Positions 16,118 through 24,425 are shown, counted from the stretch's first letter. The stretch: DNA of 60,623 bases from Microbispora sp. ZYX-F-249 (GCF_039649665.1 NZ_JBDJAW010000044.1:1-60623); one strand, 5' to 3'. Notes: generated by a model not told the origin, from the sequence alone. A program made the numbers and translations.

Positions 16118-17674
16118 TTGAGCTCACCCTCCCGGCGTTCCGTGCTGCGCGGCCTGGCCCTCGCCGCCGCTGCGGCGAGCGTCCCGCTGCCCGCCCTCGC
16201 CGCATCCCCCGCTTCCGCCTCGCCCGCCGGGTACGTCCCGCCGCTGCGTCAGATGCGCGGCATGTGGATCGCCTCGGTCGTCAACATCAACTGGCCGTCC
16301 AAGCCCGGGCTGACGCCCGAGCAGCAGCAGGCCGAGCTCACGGCCTGGCTCGACCTGGCCGTGGCGCGCCGGCTCAACTCCGTGTTCGTGCAGATCAGGC
16401 CGACCGCCGACGCCTTCTGGCCGTCGCCGTACGAGCCGTGGTCGCAGTATCTGACCGGCGTCCAGGGGCAGGACCCGGGCTACGACCCGCTGGGCTTCGC
16501 CGTCGAGGCGGCCCACCGGCGAGGGCTCGCGTTCCACGCCTGGTTCAACCCGTACCGCGTGTCGATGCAGGCGGACCCGGCCAAGCTGCACCCCGACCAC
16601 CCCGGCCGCCGCCATCCCGAATGGATCGTGCCGTACGGCGGGAAGCTCTACTACAACCCCGGAATCCCGGAGGTCCGCGCGTTCGTGCAGGACGCGATGA
16701 TGGACGCCGTCACCCGCTACGACATCGACGGCGTGCACTTCGACGACTACTTCTACCCGGTCAACACCACGGCGTTCGACGACAGCGCGGCCTATGCGGC
16801 GTACGGCGCGGGCTTCCCCGACCTGGCCGCCTGGCGGCGGAACAACGTCGACCTGCTCGTCCGGGAGATGCAGCGGCGTGTGCGGAGGGCCAAGCCCGAG
16901 GTGATCTGGGGCATCGGCCCGTCGGGCATCTGGCGCAACAAGGCCACCGACCCTCTCGGCTCCGACACCAGCGGCGGCCAGTCGTACGACAACCTGCACG
17001 CCGACACCCGTGGCTGGGTGAAGAAGGGCTGGCTCGACTACGTCGCGCCGCAGCTGTACTGGTACATCGGCCAGTCGAACGCCGACTACGTCAAGCTCGT
17101 CCCCTGGTGGTCCGACGTGGCCGCCGGCACCGGGGTGCAGCTGTGGATCGGCCAGGCGGCGTACAAGGCGGGGACGGCGGGGCAGCCCGCCGAGTGGTTC
17201 CAGCCGGACGAGCTCGCCCGGCACCTCACGCTCAACCGGGACCATCCGGAGGTCGGCGGAGACATCTGGTACAACGCGGCCGACGTCCGCGACGACCGGC
17301 TCGGCTCGATCAGCGCGGTCGTGAGCGGGCACTACACGCGGCCCGCGCTCGCGCCGCTGCTGCCCAGGCTCGCGGGCGGCGAGCCGCCGCGCCGTCCCGT
17401 GCTCGCCTCGGCCCGGCGCGTGAGCGGGGGCGTCGAGCTGCACGTCGAGGCGGCGGGTCCCCGCGCCCCGTTCCAGTTCGCCGTCTTCCGGTTCGACCGG
17501 CCCGCCCGCCGGCAGGACTTCGCCGACGCGACGCACCTGGTCGCGGTCGTCCCCGCGGGCAGGCACGTCCGCTGGGTGGACCCCGACGGCGCGCCCGGCC
17601 ACCGCTATCACGTCACGGCGGTGGACCGGGCATCCCGGCAGAGCGAGCCGAGCCGCGAACGCAGGGTGCCCTGA
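16118..17674 (+). CDS. Tat-exported GH10-like glycosyl hydrolase (DUF187/GHL10 type)
   Basis: A 518-residue secreted protein. The N-terminus has a twin-arginine signal (SRRSVLRGLALAAAAASVPL) ending near ALAASPASA. Residues about 45-400 are a TIM-barrel of the GHL10 family: RGMWIASVVNINWPS, NSVFVQIRPTADAFW, HAWFNPYRVS, DGVHFDDYFYP with acidic residues at the strand ends, and APQLYWYIGQ. The last 90 residues look like a fibronectin-type fold. The TTG at 16118 is preferred because GGAGG is 5 nt upstream; a GTG at 16082 has none. It is divergent from an RpiR regulator beside murQ, so a cell-wall glycan is a reasonable substrate guess, not shown by the sequence. Confidence 0.85.
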   Translation: MSSPSRRSVLRGLALAAAAASVPLPALAASPASASPAGYVPPLRQMRGMWIASVVNINWPSKPGLTPEQQQAELTAWLDLAVARRLNSVFVQIRPTADAFWPSPYEPWSQYLTGVQGQDPGYDPLGFAVEAAHRRGLAFHAWFNPYRVSMQADPAKLHPDHPGRRHPEWIVPYGGKLYYNPGIPEVRAFVQDAMMDAVTRYDIDGVHFDDYFYPVNTTAFDDSAAYAAYGAGFPDLAAWRRNNVDLLVREMQRRVRRAKPEVIWGIGPSGIWRNKATDPLGSDTSGGQSYDNLHADTRGWVKKGWLDYVAPQLYWYIGQSNADYVKLVPWWSDVAAGTGVQLWIGQAAYKAGTAGQPAEWFQPDELARHLTLNRDHPEVGGDIWYNAADVRDDRLGSISAVVSGHYTRPALAPLLPRLAGGEPPRRPVLASARRVSGGVELHVEAAGPRAPFQFAVFRFDRPARRQDFADATHLVAVVPAGRHVRWVDPDGAPGHRYHVTAVDRASRQSEPSRERRVP

Positions 17675-17733
17675 CGCAGGGTGCCCCGAAGCATGGTGCC
17701 CAAGAGCAGCTGCCCTGAAGCAGGTGCACTGAG
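17661..17733. repeat. Degenerate 14/15-bp tandem repeat over the stop codon
   Basis: Five units begin at 17661 (GCAGGGTGCCCTGAC), 17676, 17691, 17706 and 17720. The first holds the TGA stop of the GH10-like gene, and later units repeat variants of it. Confidence 0.8.
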
Positions 17734-17791
17734 CGGGGTCCGCGGGCCGTGGCGCTCTCGGCGGGACGTGCCCGAGTGCCACGGTTCCGGC

Positions 17792-17848
17792 CAGACGGTG
17801 TACGGGCCGTCAGACGGTGTACGAGCTCTCAGGCGGTGCGGGCGTCGT
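17792..17848. repeat. 19-bp tandem repeat over the end of the HxlR gene
   Basis: CAGACGGTGTACGGGCCGT (17792) is followed by CAGACGGTGTACGAGCTCT (17811) and a diverged third unit at 17830. The stop codon of the HxlR gene (minus strand, 17829-17831) lies at the junction of units two and three. Confidence 0.75.
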
Positions 17849-18248
17849 ACGTCGTGCGGTGGGCGAGCACGTCGTCCATGTGCGCCTGGGCCCAGGTCTT
17901 CAGGCCGCGCATCATCTGCTGCAGGGAGAGACCGAGGTCGGTCAGCTCGTAGGTGACCGTGACGGGCACGGTCGGCGTCGCGGTGCGGGTGATCAGACCG
18001 TCGCGTTCCAGGGAGCGCAGCGTCTGCGTGAGCATCTTCTGACTGACGCCGGCGAGCAGCCGGGACAGTTCCGAGTAGCGCATCGGCTGGGGCTCACCGT
18101 CGCAGCCGCCGCCCAGCGCGGCCAGGATCAGCGTGACCCACTTGTTGGAGATCCGGTCGAGCAGTTGCCGGCTTGGACACGCCGCCAGGAAAGCGTCGTA
18201 TTCCATCTTGGCCTGCTCCCTCTTCTGGGCCGCCGTCATCGTCGCCAT
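17829..18248 (-). CDS. HxlR-family transcriptional regulator
   Basis: A 139-residue winged-helix regulator. It contains the HxlR core: CPSRQLLDRISNKWVTLILAAL (conserved Cys near residue 25), RYSELSRLLAGVSQKMLTQTLRSLERDGLITR (recognition helix and wing) and YELTDLGLSL. Members respond to aldehydes, redox signals or small ligands and usually control a divergent gene. Here that is an aldo/keto reductase, with a perfect palindrome in the 131-bp gap. Confidence 0.93.
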   Translation of the reverse strand: MATMTAAQKREQAKMEYDAFLAACPSRQLLDRISNKWVTLILAALGGGCDGEPQPMRYSELSRLLAGVSQKMLTQTLRSLERDGLITRTATPTVPVTVTYELTDLGLSLQQMMRGLKTWAQAHMDDVLAHRTTYDARTA

Positions 18249-18275
18249 CGACCGCTCCTCAACCCGGGGGTGCCT

Positions 18276-18295
18276 TACGCACTCCGAAGTGCGTA
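18276..18295. promoter_or_regulatory. Perfect palindrome between HxlR and reductase genes
   Basis: TACGCACT-CCGA-AGTGCGTA has exact 8-bp arms and lies 27 bp upstream of the HxlR start. It is the obvious candidate HxlR operator for both divergent genes. Confidence 0.65.
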
Positions 18296-18379
18296 CTTCC
18301 CGCCAGGATGTTACCGATCCAAGATGCAGCAGGGGGGCCGTGAGGCACCACCATTCAGCTCACGATGAAAGACAGAGGC

Positions 18380-19252
18380 ATGAGCACGCTCTCCATTTCG
18401 CTTCCCGGCGGCATCTGGACTCTGGGCGACCTGACCGTCACCCGGTTCGGCTACGGCGCCATGCAGCTCGCCGGTCCCGGGGTCATGGGCCCGCCCGCCG
18501 ACCACGACGGCGCACTGGCCGTCCTGCGCGAGGCCGTCGACCTCGGCATCACCCACATCGACACCGCCGACGCCTACGGGCCGCGCGTCACCAACCAGCT
18601 GATCCGCGAAGCGCTGCACCCCTATCCGGGCTCGCTGCACATCGTGACCAAGGTCGGCGCGACCCGCGACGAGCAGGGAGGCTGGCCCCCGGCCCGCCGG
18701 CCCGACGACCTGCGCCGCGCCGTCCACGAGAACCTGGAGAACCTCGGCCTCGAGGTGCTGGACGTGGTCAACCTCCGGCTCGGCGACGCGCAGGGCCCTC
18801 AACCCGGGTCGCTCGCCGAGGCGTTCGAGACGCTCGTCGACCTCCAGCGGCAGGGCCTGATCCGCCACCTCGGCGTGAGCAACGCGACGGCGGAGCAGGT
18901 CGCCGAGGCGCGCTCGATCGCGCCGATCGTGTGCGTGCAGAACATGTACAACCTCGCCCACCGCCAGGACGACGAGCTGATCGACGAGCTCGCCGAGCAG
19001 GGCATCGCCTATGTGCCCTTCTTCCCGCTCGGCGGCTTCAGCCCGCTGCAGTCCTCGGCGCTGTCGGCCGTGGCCGCCCGGCTGGACGCGACGCCCATGT
19101 CCGTCGCCCTGGCCTGGTTGCTGCGGCGGTCGCCGAACATCCTGCTGATCCCCGGCACCTCGTCGGTGGCACACCTGCGCGAGAACGTCGCGGGCGCCGG
19201 GCTCTCCCTCTCCGACGAGGACCTCGCCGATCTGGACAAGATCGGCCGCTGA
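18380..19252 (+). CDS. Aldo/keto reductase
   Basis: A 290-residue NADPH-dependent oxidoreductase with the (beta/alpha)8 fold. Catalytic Asp and Tyr are in HIDTADAYGPR, and the Lys is in IVTKVGA. The usual catalytic His position reads Asn (DVVNLRLGD), as in one branch of the family. C-terminal cofactor residues appear in ILLIPGTSSVAHLREN. It reduces aldehydes or ketones in the cytoplasm, physiological substrate unknown. The frame also permits an ATG at 18365 (five residues longer); homologues usually begin at the MSTL form, so I used 18380. It is probably controlled by the divergent HxlR regulator. Confidence 0.92.
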   Translation: MSTLSISLPGGIWTLGDLTVTRFGYGAMQLAGPGVMGPPADHDGALAVLREAVDLGITHIDTADAYGPRVTNQLIREALHPYPGSLHIVTKVGATRDEQGGWPPARRPDDLRRAVHENLENLGLEVLDVVNLRLGDAQGPQPGSLAEAFETLVDLQRQGLIRHLGVSNATAEQVAEARSIAPIVCVQNMYNLAHRQDDELIDELAEQGIAYVPFFPLGGFSPLQSSALSAVAARLDATPMSVALAWLLRRSPNILLIPGTSSVAHLRENVAGAGLSLSDEDLADLDKIGR

Positions 19253-19298
19253 GACGCCGGCCCGTACGGCCGGGCGGCGCGGGCCGGGGCTTGCGGGA

Positions 19299-20018
19299 TC
19301 AGCGGGCGGGGGCGAAGCCGGCGAGGCAGGCGTTGAGCGCCTTCCACGCCTGCCAGGCCCTCGTCGCCCCGAACTGCGCGTTGAAGCGCAGCACGGCCCG
19401 CACGTCCTCGGCTGACGCGCCGGCCCCGAGGGCGCGGCCCACGTGGATGCGGAACGTCTCGTCCAGGGTCTGATAATGCACGTCGACGCTCATCGTCACG
19501 AACGCCCGCTCACGGATGCTCAACGTGCCCGGCCCCTGGACGCCCCGCATGCGCGACTGCAGGTCGAAGTACTCCAGGAAGTACGGGTCGAGCCCGCTCA
19601 GCTCGGCACGCACCGGCTCGGGCAGCGGGGTCGGCGCGGCCCCGGGGCCGGTCTCCAGCAGTTCCCGGGGCAGCGGTTCGGCGTCCGGGCGGGGCAGCCC
19701 GGCCGCGGCCTCGACCTCGGCGAGCCGCTCCAGGGCGGCCAGTGCGGCGGCGTACCCGCTGTCGTAGGAGACCAGGCGCAGCAGCGCCCGCATGTCCGCG
19801 GTGGACAGGCCGCGCCGCAGGCCCTCGCGGACGTGCATCTCGAACGGTAACCCGAGGGCGGGCTGGCAGACGTCCGCCACCAGGGCCAGGAAGACCTTCT
19901 CGCGGTCGGACAGCTCGGGCACCGCCCAGCAGTGTCCGACGCTGGCGGCGGCCATCTGGGCGAACACCGGGTCCATCCCGTCGATCACGTCGAAGTCGGT
20001 CGGAGTTTCCACGGACAC
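19299..20018 (-). CDS. Carboxymuconolactone decarboxylase (AhpD-like) family protein
   Basis: A 239-residue protein with two AhpD/CMD-type helical repeats: one near 50-110 (SDREKVFLALVADVCQPALGLPFEMHVREGLRRGLS) and one near 160-230 (SIRERAFVTMSVDVHYQTLDETFRIHVGRALGAGAS). The CxxC pair of AhpD peroxidases is absent, so a peroxidase role is doubtful and a decarboxylase-like or unknown role is more likely. GGGAGCGAG precedes the GTG at 20018. It is divergent from a TetR regulator with repeated boxes between them. Confidence 0.82.
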   Translation of the reverse strand: MSVETPTDFDVIDGMDPVFAQMAAASVGHCWAVPELSDREKVFLALVADVCQPALGLPFEMHVREGLRRGLSTADMRALLRLVSYDSGYAAALAALERLAEVEAAAGLPRPDAEPLPRELLETGPGAAPTPLPEPVRAELSGLDPYFLEYFDLQSRMRGVQGPGTLSIRERAFVTMSVDVHYQTLDETFRIHVGRALGAGASAEDVRAVLRFNAQFGATRAWQAWKALNACLAGFAPAR

Positions 20019-20040
20019 AAGACTCGCTCCCTTTGTAAAC

Positions 20041-20064
20041 GACTGTAGCGCTACGACTGTAGCG
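20041..20064. promoter_or_regulatory. Operator-like repeats between CMD and TetR genes
   Basis: The sequence holds two direct copies of GACTGTAGCG (20041 and 20055). A perfect palindrome GTAGCGCTAC (20045-20054) spans the first. The boxes lie 23-31 bp from both starts, so TetR binding would affect both genes. It is AT-richer than its surroundings. Confidence 0.55.
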
Positions 20065-20094
20065 TGATGACCCTCCTCGTACAATGGGCCGGTC

Positions 20095-20739
20095 ATGGAA
20101 GCCACCCCAACTCCGGCAACCGGGCCCCCGGCCCCCGCCGCCCGCCGCCGCCCGAACGCGCGCGGGCAGGGCGAGCGGCTGCGCGAGGAGATCGTCGCGG
20201 CGGCCATGCGGATGCTCGACGACCTCGCCGACGACGAGGCGCTGTCGCTGCGGGCCGTGGCGCGCGCCGTGTCGATCGCGGCCACCTCGGTCTACCTGCA
20301 CTTTCCCGATCGCGACGCGCTCGTGCTCGCGGTCCTGCGGCGCTGCCACGAGGAGCTGGTGCGGACCGGCGACGAGGCCGACGCGGCGCAGGAGGACCCC
20401 GCGGGCCGGCTGCGCGCGCGCATCCTCGCGCAGGCCGCCTGGGCGCACGAGCATCCGGGCCTCTACAAGGTGCTGCACGAGAGCGCCGTCCACCGCCGGC
20501 TCGGCATGCCGTTCAAGGAGGTGCTGGTGGCCAGGACCACGGAGGCGGTCCAGCGCTGCATGGACGCCGGCATCGCCCCGCGCGACGACGCCGCCACGGT
20601 CGCCATCGACCTGCGCACCGCCGTGAACGGCATGCTGTCGCAGCGGATCAACGAGCCCGACCTGCCCTGGCCGCCCGCCGAGGAGCAGATCGACCGATTC
20701 CTCACCAAGCTCGTCGGCCTGCCGCCGAGAGCCGGCTAG
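20095..20739 (+). CDS. TetR-family transcriptional regulator
   Basis: A 214-residue protein. After a Pro/Ala-rich leader the helix-turn-helix occupies residues about 30-80 (EEIVAAAMRMLDDL, LSLRAVARAVSIAATSVYLHFPDRDALVLAVL, the usual Y-x-H-F signature). The ligand-binding domain resembles TetR_C_33 types (WAHEHPGLYKVLHES). It probably represses itself and the divergent AhpD-like gene. The anmK start lies 19 bp downstream, so it may be co-transcribed with that gene. Confidence 0.93.
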   Translation: MEATPTPATGPPAPAARRRPNARGQGERLREEIVAAAMRMLDDLADDEALSLRAVARAVSIAATSVYLHFPDRDALVLAVLRRCHEELVRTGDEADAAQEDPAGRLRARILAQAAWAHEHPGLYKVLHESAVHRRLGMPFKEVLVARTTEAVQRCMDAGIAPRDDAATVAIDLRTAVNGMLSQRINEPDLPWPPAEEQIDRFLTKLVGLPPRAG

Positions 20740-20758
20740 CGGTTCTGGCGAGGTGGTC

Positions 20759-22057
20759 ATGCGCGTGCTCGGGCTGATCTCGGGGACCTCCCACGACGGG
20801 ATCGACTGCGCGCTCGTCCGCTGGTCTGCGGACGGCGACCTGCTCACCGGGGTCGTGGAACACACCGGCACGGTGCCGTACCCTCCCGGCCTGCGGGCCG
20901 CGATCGTCGCCGCGCTGCCGCCGAACAGCACGGACATGGGCGAGGTCTGCCGTCTCGACACCCTCGTCGGGCAGGCGTTCGCCGAGGCGGCGGCGGGCTG
21001 CCCGCCCGCCGACCTCGTCTGCTCCCACGGGCAGACGCTGTATCACTGGGTCGAGGAGGGGCGTGTGCGCGGGACGCTCCAGCTCGGTCAGCCAGCCTGG
21101 ATCGCCGAACGGCTCGGCGTCCCGGTCGTGTCTGACCTGCGGGTGCGCGACGTGGCGGCAGGCGGACAGGGCGCGCCGCTCGTGTCCGCCTTCGACCTGC
21201 CGCTGCTCGCCGGACTGCGCGAGCCCTCCGGGCCGCAAGGGCCGCCCGAACCCCTCGGACCCCGGGAGCCGCACGGGCCGACCCCGCCGTCCCCGCCGGT
21301 CGAGCCGCCCGTATCGTCCGGATCGCACGGGTCGCGCGGGCCGGCTGCTCCGCCCGGTCGCGCGGGCGCCCTCAACCTCGGCGGCATCGCCAACCTCACC
21401 GTGGCTCCCACGGCCGGCGAGCCTCCGCTCGCCTACGACACCGGCCCGGCCTCGGCGCTGCTGGACGCGGCCGTGCTCGCGGCCACCGGCAGGCCGTACG
21501 ACGAGGACGGCCGGCTGGCGGCGACGGGGAGGGTGCACGAGGGGCTGCTGGCCGAGTTGCTCGCCGAGCCCTACTATCACCGGCCGCCGCCCAAGACGAC
21601 GGGCAAGGAACTCTTTCACGCGGGCTATCTGGAGCGGGTGGCCGGGCCGTACGCGCTGGGGCTGCCGGATCTGCTGGCGACGCTCGCGGCGCTCACCGCC
21701 GAGACGGTCGCGGCCGAGATCCGGCGGCACCGGCTCGGCACGGTGGTCGTGTCCGGCGGCGGGGTGCGCAACCCGGCCCTGATGCGCGCGCTGCGCGAGC
21801 GGGCCGCAGGTGTGCGGCTGCTGCCGAGCGACGACCTCGGTGTGCCCTCCGACGCCAAGGAGGCGATCGCGTTCTCCTATCTCGGCTGGCTGACCGCGCA
21901 CGGCCTGCCCGGCACCGTGCCCGCCTGCACCGGCGCGGCCGGGCCGCGCGTGCTCGGCACGATCACCCCTGGGCGCGGGCCGCTGCGGCTGCCCGGACCG
22001 CTGGGCGCGCCGCCCCGGAGCATCCGCATGGGCGCTGTTGACCCTGACACCGTGTGA
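20759..22057 (+). CDS. anmK: Anhydro-N-acetylmuramic acid kinase
   Basis: It phosphorylates 1,6-anhydro-MurNAc while opening the anhydro ring, giving MurNAc-6-P, the substrate of MurQ. The 432-residue protein has the ASKHA kinase motifs: LGLISGTSHDGID (phosphate 1), VCSHGQTLYH, the nucleotide site GGIANLTV, AYDTGPA, KTTGKELF, and VVSGGGVRNPALM near the C-terminus. It is longer than the usual ~370 residues because about 50 Pro/Gly/Ser-rich residues are inserted between AFDLPLLAGL and GALNLGGIANL. The ATG at 20759 has GAGG 5 nt upstream. It lies 6 kb from murQ rather than in the same operon. Confidence 0.95.
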   Translation: MRVLGLISGTSHDGIDCALVRWSADGDLLTGVVEHTGTVPYPPGLRAAIVAALPPNSTDMGEVCRLDTLVGQAFAEAAAGCPPADLVCSHGQTLYHWVEEGRVRGTLQLGQPAWIAERLGVPVVSDLRVRDVAAGGQGAPLVSAFDLPLLAGLREPSGPQGPPEPLGPREPHGPTPPSPPVEPPVSSGSHGSRGPAAPPGRAGALNLGGIANLTVAPTAGEPPLAYDTGPASALLDAAVLAATGRPYDEDGRLAATGRVHEGLLAELLAEPYYHRPPPKTTGKELFHAGYLERVAGPYALGLPDLLATLAALTAETVAAEIRRHRLGTVVVSGGGVRNPALMRALRERAAGVRLLPSDDLGVPSDAKEAIAFSYLGWLTAHGLPGTVPACTGAAGPRVLGTITPGRGPLRLPGPLGAPPRSIRMGAVDPDTV

Positions 22058-22078
22058 GGCGCTGGAATCGGCGGCACC

Positions 22079-22909
22079 ATGTTCATCATCGGAGACTTCG
22101 CCAGGCACGGCCGCGTGTCGGTCCGCATGCTGCGCCACTACGACGCGATCGGGCTGCTCCGCCCGGCCCACGTCGATCCCGCGAGCGGCTACCGCTTCTA
22201 CGAGGCGGGCCAGCTCGCCCGGCTCAACCGGATCACCGCGCTCAAGGACCTGGGCTTCACGCTCCGGCAGGTGCGGGAGGTCCTGGACGGGCGGGTGAGC
22301 GCCGAGGAACTGCGCGGGATGCTGCGGCTGCGGCAGGCGGAGCTGGAGGCGGCGGTGGCCGCCGCCACGGCACGGCTGGCCCAGGTCGAGGCGAGGCTCC
22401 ACGCGATCGAGAGTGAGGGACACATGAACACCGACGACGTGGTGGTCAAGCGCATCCCGGCGGTCCGGGTGGCCGAGCTGAGCGCCGTGGCGCGCAGCTA
22501 CGAGCCGGAGGACATCGGCCCGGTCGTGGGCCCGTTGTTCGACGAGCTGTGCCGGAGGCTGGGCGAGGCCGGGGTGACCGCGGTGGGGCCGGGGATCGCC
22601 TACTACGAGGACGCCCCCGGCGGCGACGGCATCCTCGCGCACGCCGCGATGCCGGTCGCGGTGCCGGTCGCGGTGGCGCCCGGGGACCGTCACGACTTCG
22701 CGGTCGTGGACCTGCCCGCGATCGAACGGGCCGCCACGATCGTGCACCGGGGGCCGATGGACGACGTCCTCCCGGCCGCGCAGACGCTGGCGCGATGGAT
22801 CGCCGACGGCGGCCACCGCTCGGCCGGGTACGCCAGGGAGCTCTACCTGGAGGCCGGGGAGGACCCCGCCCGGTGGGTCACCGAACTCCAGGAGCCGCTC
22901 GCCGGCTAG
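22079..22909 (+). CDS. MerR-family regulator with GyrI-like effector domain
   Basis: A 276-residue protein. An N-terminal MerR winged helix (FIIGDFARHGRVSVRMLRHYDAIGLLRPAHVDPASGYRFYEAGQL) is followed by a coiled-coil dimerisation helix (residues 75-115). A GyrI/SOUL-like ligand domain makes up 120-276 (GPVVGPLFDEL, DFAVVDLPAIERAATIVHRGP). This BmrR/TipA-like layout binds small hydrophobic or cationic molecules. It contains a 12-bp in-frame duplication (PVAV-PVAV, about 22661-22684). It lies 21 bp after anmK, but a functional link is not evident. Confidence 0.9.
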   Translation: MFIIGDFARHGRVSVRMLRHYDAIGLLRPAHVDPASGYRFYEAGQLARLNRITALKDLGFTLRQVREVLDGRVSAEELRGMLRLRQAELEAAVAAATARLAQVEARLHAIESEGHMNTDDVVVKRIPAVRVAELSAVARSYEPEDIGPVVGPLFDELCRRLGEAGVTAVGPGIAYYEDAPGGDGILAHAAMPVAVPVAVAPGDRHDFAVVDLPAIERAATIVHRGPMDDVLPAAQTLARWIADGGHRSAGYARELYLEAGEDPARWVTELQEPLAG

Positions 22910-22955
22910 AAGGACCACGTGAAGCGCGTTGTCCGGCACGCCGCCGGCTCGGACG

Positions 22956-23879
22956 TCAGTCCGCTCCAGGGGCCTCCCGGCCGGCCTCCGCCCGTACGGA
23001 CAGGAAGCGGGCGGCCTCGTCGAGCGCCTCGTCGGCCTCGTCGAGATGGCCGAAGTGGTTCTGGAACACGTGCGGCACCTGCGCCCAGACTCGCAGCGTG
23101 ACGTCCACGTCGTCCGCGGCGGCGCGTGCGGCGAGCCGGACGGCGTCGTCCAGCAGCAGTTCGTTCGAGCCGGCCTGCACCAGCAGCGGGGGCAGGCCAC
23201 GCAGGTCGGCGAACACGGGGCTCGCCAGTGGCTGGGCGGGGTCCTGGCCGGCCAGGTAGTGGGTGGCGAACGCCTGGATCGCCTCCGGGGTGAAGATCGG
23301 GTCGGCGTCCTTCTTCGTGCTCATGCTCTGCCCGCCGAGTGTCAGATCGACCCACGGGGAGAAGACGACGGCGCCCGCCGGCCGCGGCAGGCCGGCGTCA
23401 CGGGCCGCGATCAGGGTGGCGACGGCGAGCCCGCCACCGGCGGAGTCTCCGGCGAGCACCAGTTCCTCCGGCCGCACGCCCTCGTCGAGCAGTGCCCGGT
23501 AGGCGGCGAGACCGTCGTCCACCGCCGCGGGGAAGGGGTGTTCGGGGGCCAGCCGGTAGTCCAGCGACGTCGTGCGCAGCCGGGCACGGGACGCCAGCTG
23601 GGCGGCGATCCCCGTGTGCGTGCCGGGCGACCCCAGGACGTAGCCGCCTCCGTGGAGATAGAGCAGCCGGCCGCGACCGGCGGTGGCCGGGGTCAGGTCG
23701 AGTGCGGGTCGGCCGCCGAGCTCCGTCTCGCGCACCGCCACGTTGTCGGGCCCGGGCCGGGAGAGGGCGCCGGCGAATCCGGCGCGCTGCTCCGCCAGCG
23801 TCGGGTTCGGGTGGACGGGGGCGTTGCGGTGCAGGGCGTCGACGGCCTCGCGCTGCTTGCGGGTCATCCGGACCTCCAT
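22956..23879 (-). CDS. Alpha/beta hydrolase of the hormone-sensitive lipase family
   Basis: A 307-residue esterase. It has the oxyanion-hole motif YLHGGGYV, nucleophile GDSAGGG, an acid in the GSNELLLDDA segment and catalytic His in QVPHVFQ. Family members hydrolyse short- to medium-chain esters. There is no signal peptide. It is divergent from a MarR regulator with three related boxes between them, so MarR control is likely. GAGG overlaps the region just upstream of the ATG. Confidence 0.92.
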   Translation of the reverse strand: MEVRMTRKQREAVDALHRNAPVHPNPTLAEQRAGFAGALSRPGPDNVAVRETELGGRPALDLTPATAGRGRLLYLHGGGYVLGSPGTHTGIAAQLASRARLRTTSLDYRLAPEHPFPAAVDDGLAAYRALLDEGVRPEELVLAGDSAGGGLAVATLIAARDAGLPRPAGAVVFSPWVDLTLGGQSMSTKKDADPIFTPEAIQAFATHYLAGQDPAQPLASPVFADLRGLPPLLVQAGSNELLLDDAVRLAARAAADDVDVTLRVWAQVPHVFQNHFGHLDEADEALDEAARFLSVRAEAGREAPGAD

Positions 23880-23897
23880 AGGTCGGGGTGAGAGGAT

Positions 23898-23962
23898 GGA
23901 TTACCTGGAATGCACTTGTGAGACCTGCAACCCGATTCCCTGGAAGATGATTCCTTGGAATC
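23898..23962. promoter_or_regulatory. Three related MarR-type operator boxes
   Basis: The gap holds GGATTACCTGGAATGC (23898-23913), GATTCCCTGGAAG (23934-23946) and the two-fold symmetric GATTCCTTGGAATC (23949-23962). All share the core ATT(C/A)CYTGGAA. The last lies immediately before the MarR start. They are the evident operator for this divergent pair. Confidence 0.65.
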
Positions 23963-23963
23963 T

Positions 23964-24425
23964 ATGAGAGTGGTAACTGTGACGGACGTCACTCGCCTGT
24001 TCGTCGACCTCGTCCGCGTCGAGACCCGGCTGTACAACGCGGTGAGCGACCGGCTGCGCGCCGAGCACGGCCTCAGCCTGGGCCAGTTCGAGTTTCTGGA
24101 GATCATCGACCACCGCCCCGGGTGCCGGGTGCTCGACATCGTGCGCGAGGTGGGAATCACCGTCGGCGCCGTGAGCAAGGGGGTGGACCGGCTCGAGAGC
24201 ACGGGCTGGTGCGTGCGCGCGGCACACCCCGAGGACCGGCGGTCCTCCGTGCTCAGCCTCACGCCGGAGGGCGCGCGGATCCTGGCCGCCGCACGCCCCA
24301 CGGTCGCGGACGAGCTGGCCGCCCGCACGGCCGCCGTCCCCGCCGCCGACCTCGCCCGGACCGCCGCGACGCTCGCCGCCCTGCGCGCGGAGCTGGAGGA
24401 GCGCCGCCAGGACGGGCCCCCGTGA
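23964..24425 (+). CDS. MarR-family transcriptional regulator
   Basis: A 153-residue dimeric winged-helix regulator: helices RLFVDLVRVETRLYNAVSDRL, core GLSLGQFEFLEIIDHRP, recognition region VREVGITVGAVSKGVDRLESTGWC, and wing HPEDRRSSVLSLTPEG. The start is ambiguous: the ATG at 23964 abuts an operator box with little room for a ribosome site, while the GTG at 23979 has GAGAGTGG upstream and would give 148 residues. It probably represses the divergent esterase. Confidence 0.9.
   Translation: MRVVTVTDVTRLFVDLVRVETRLYNAVSDRLRAEHGLSLGQFEFLEIIDHRPGCRVLDIVREVGITVGAVSKGVDRLESTGWCVRAAHPEDRRSSVLSLTPEGARILAAARPTVADELAARTAAVPAADLARTAATLAALRAELEERRQDGPP

Noticed and set aside
20702..23200. An 832-codon minus-strand frame opposite anmK and the MerR gene
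   Set aside because: No start with a ribosome site and no recognisable domain; the plus strand carries intact kinase motifs.
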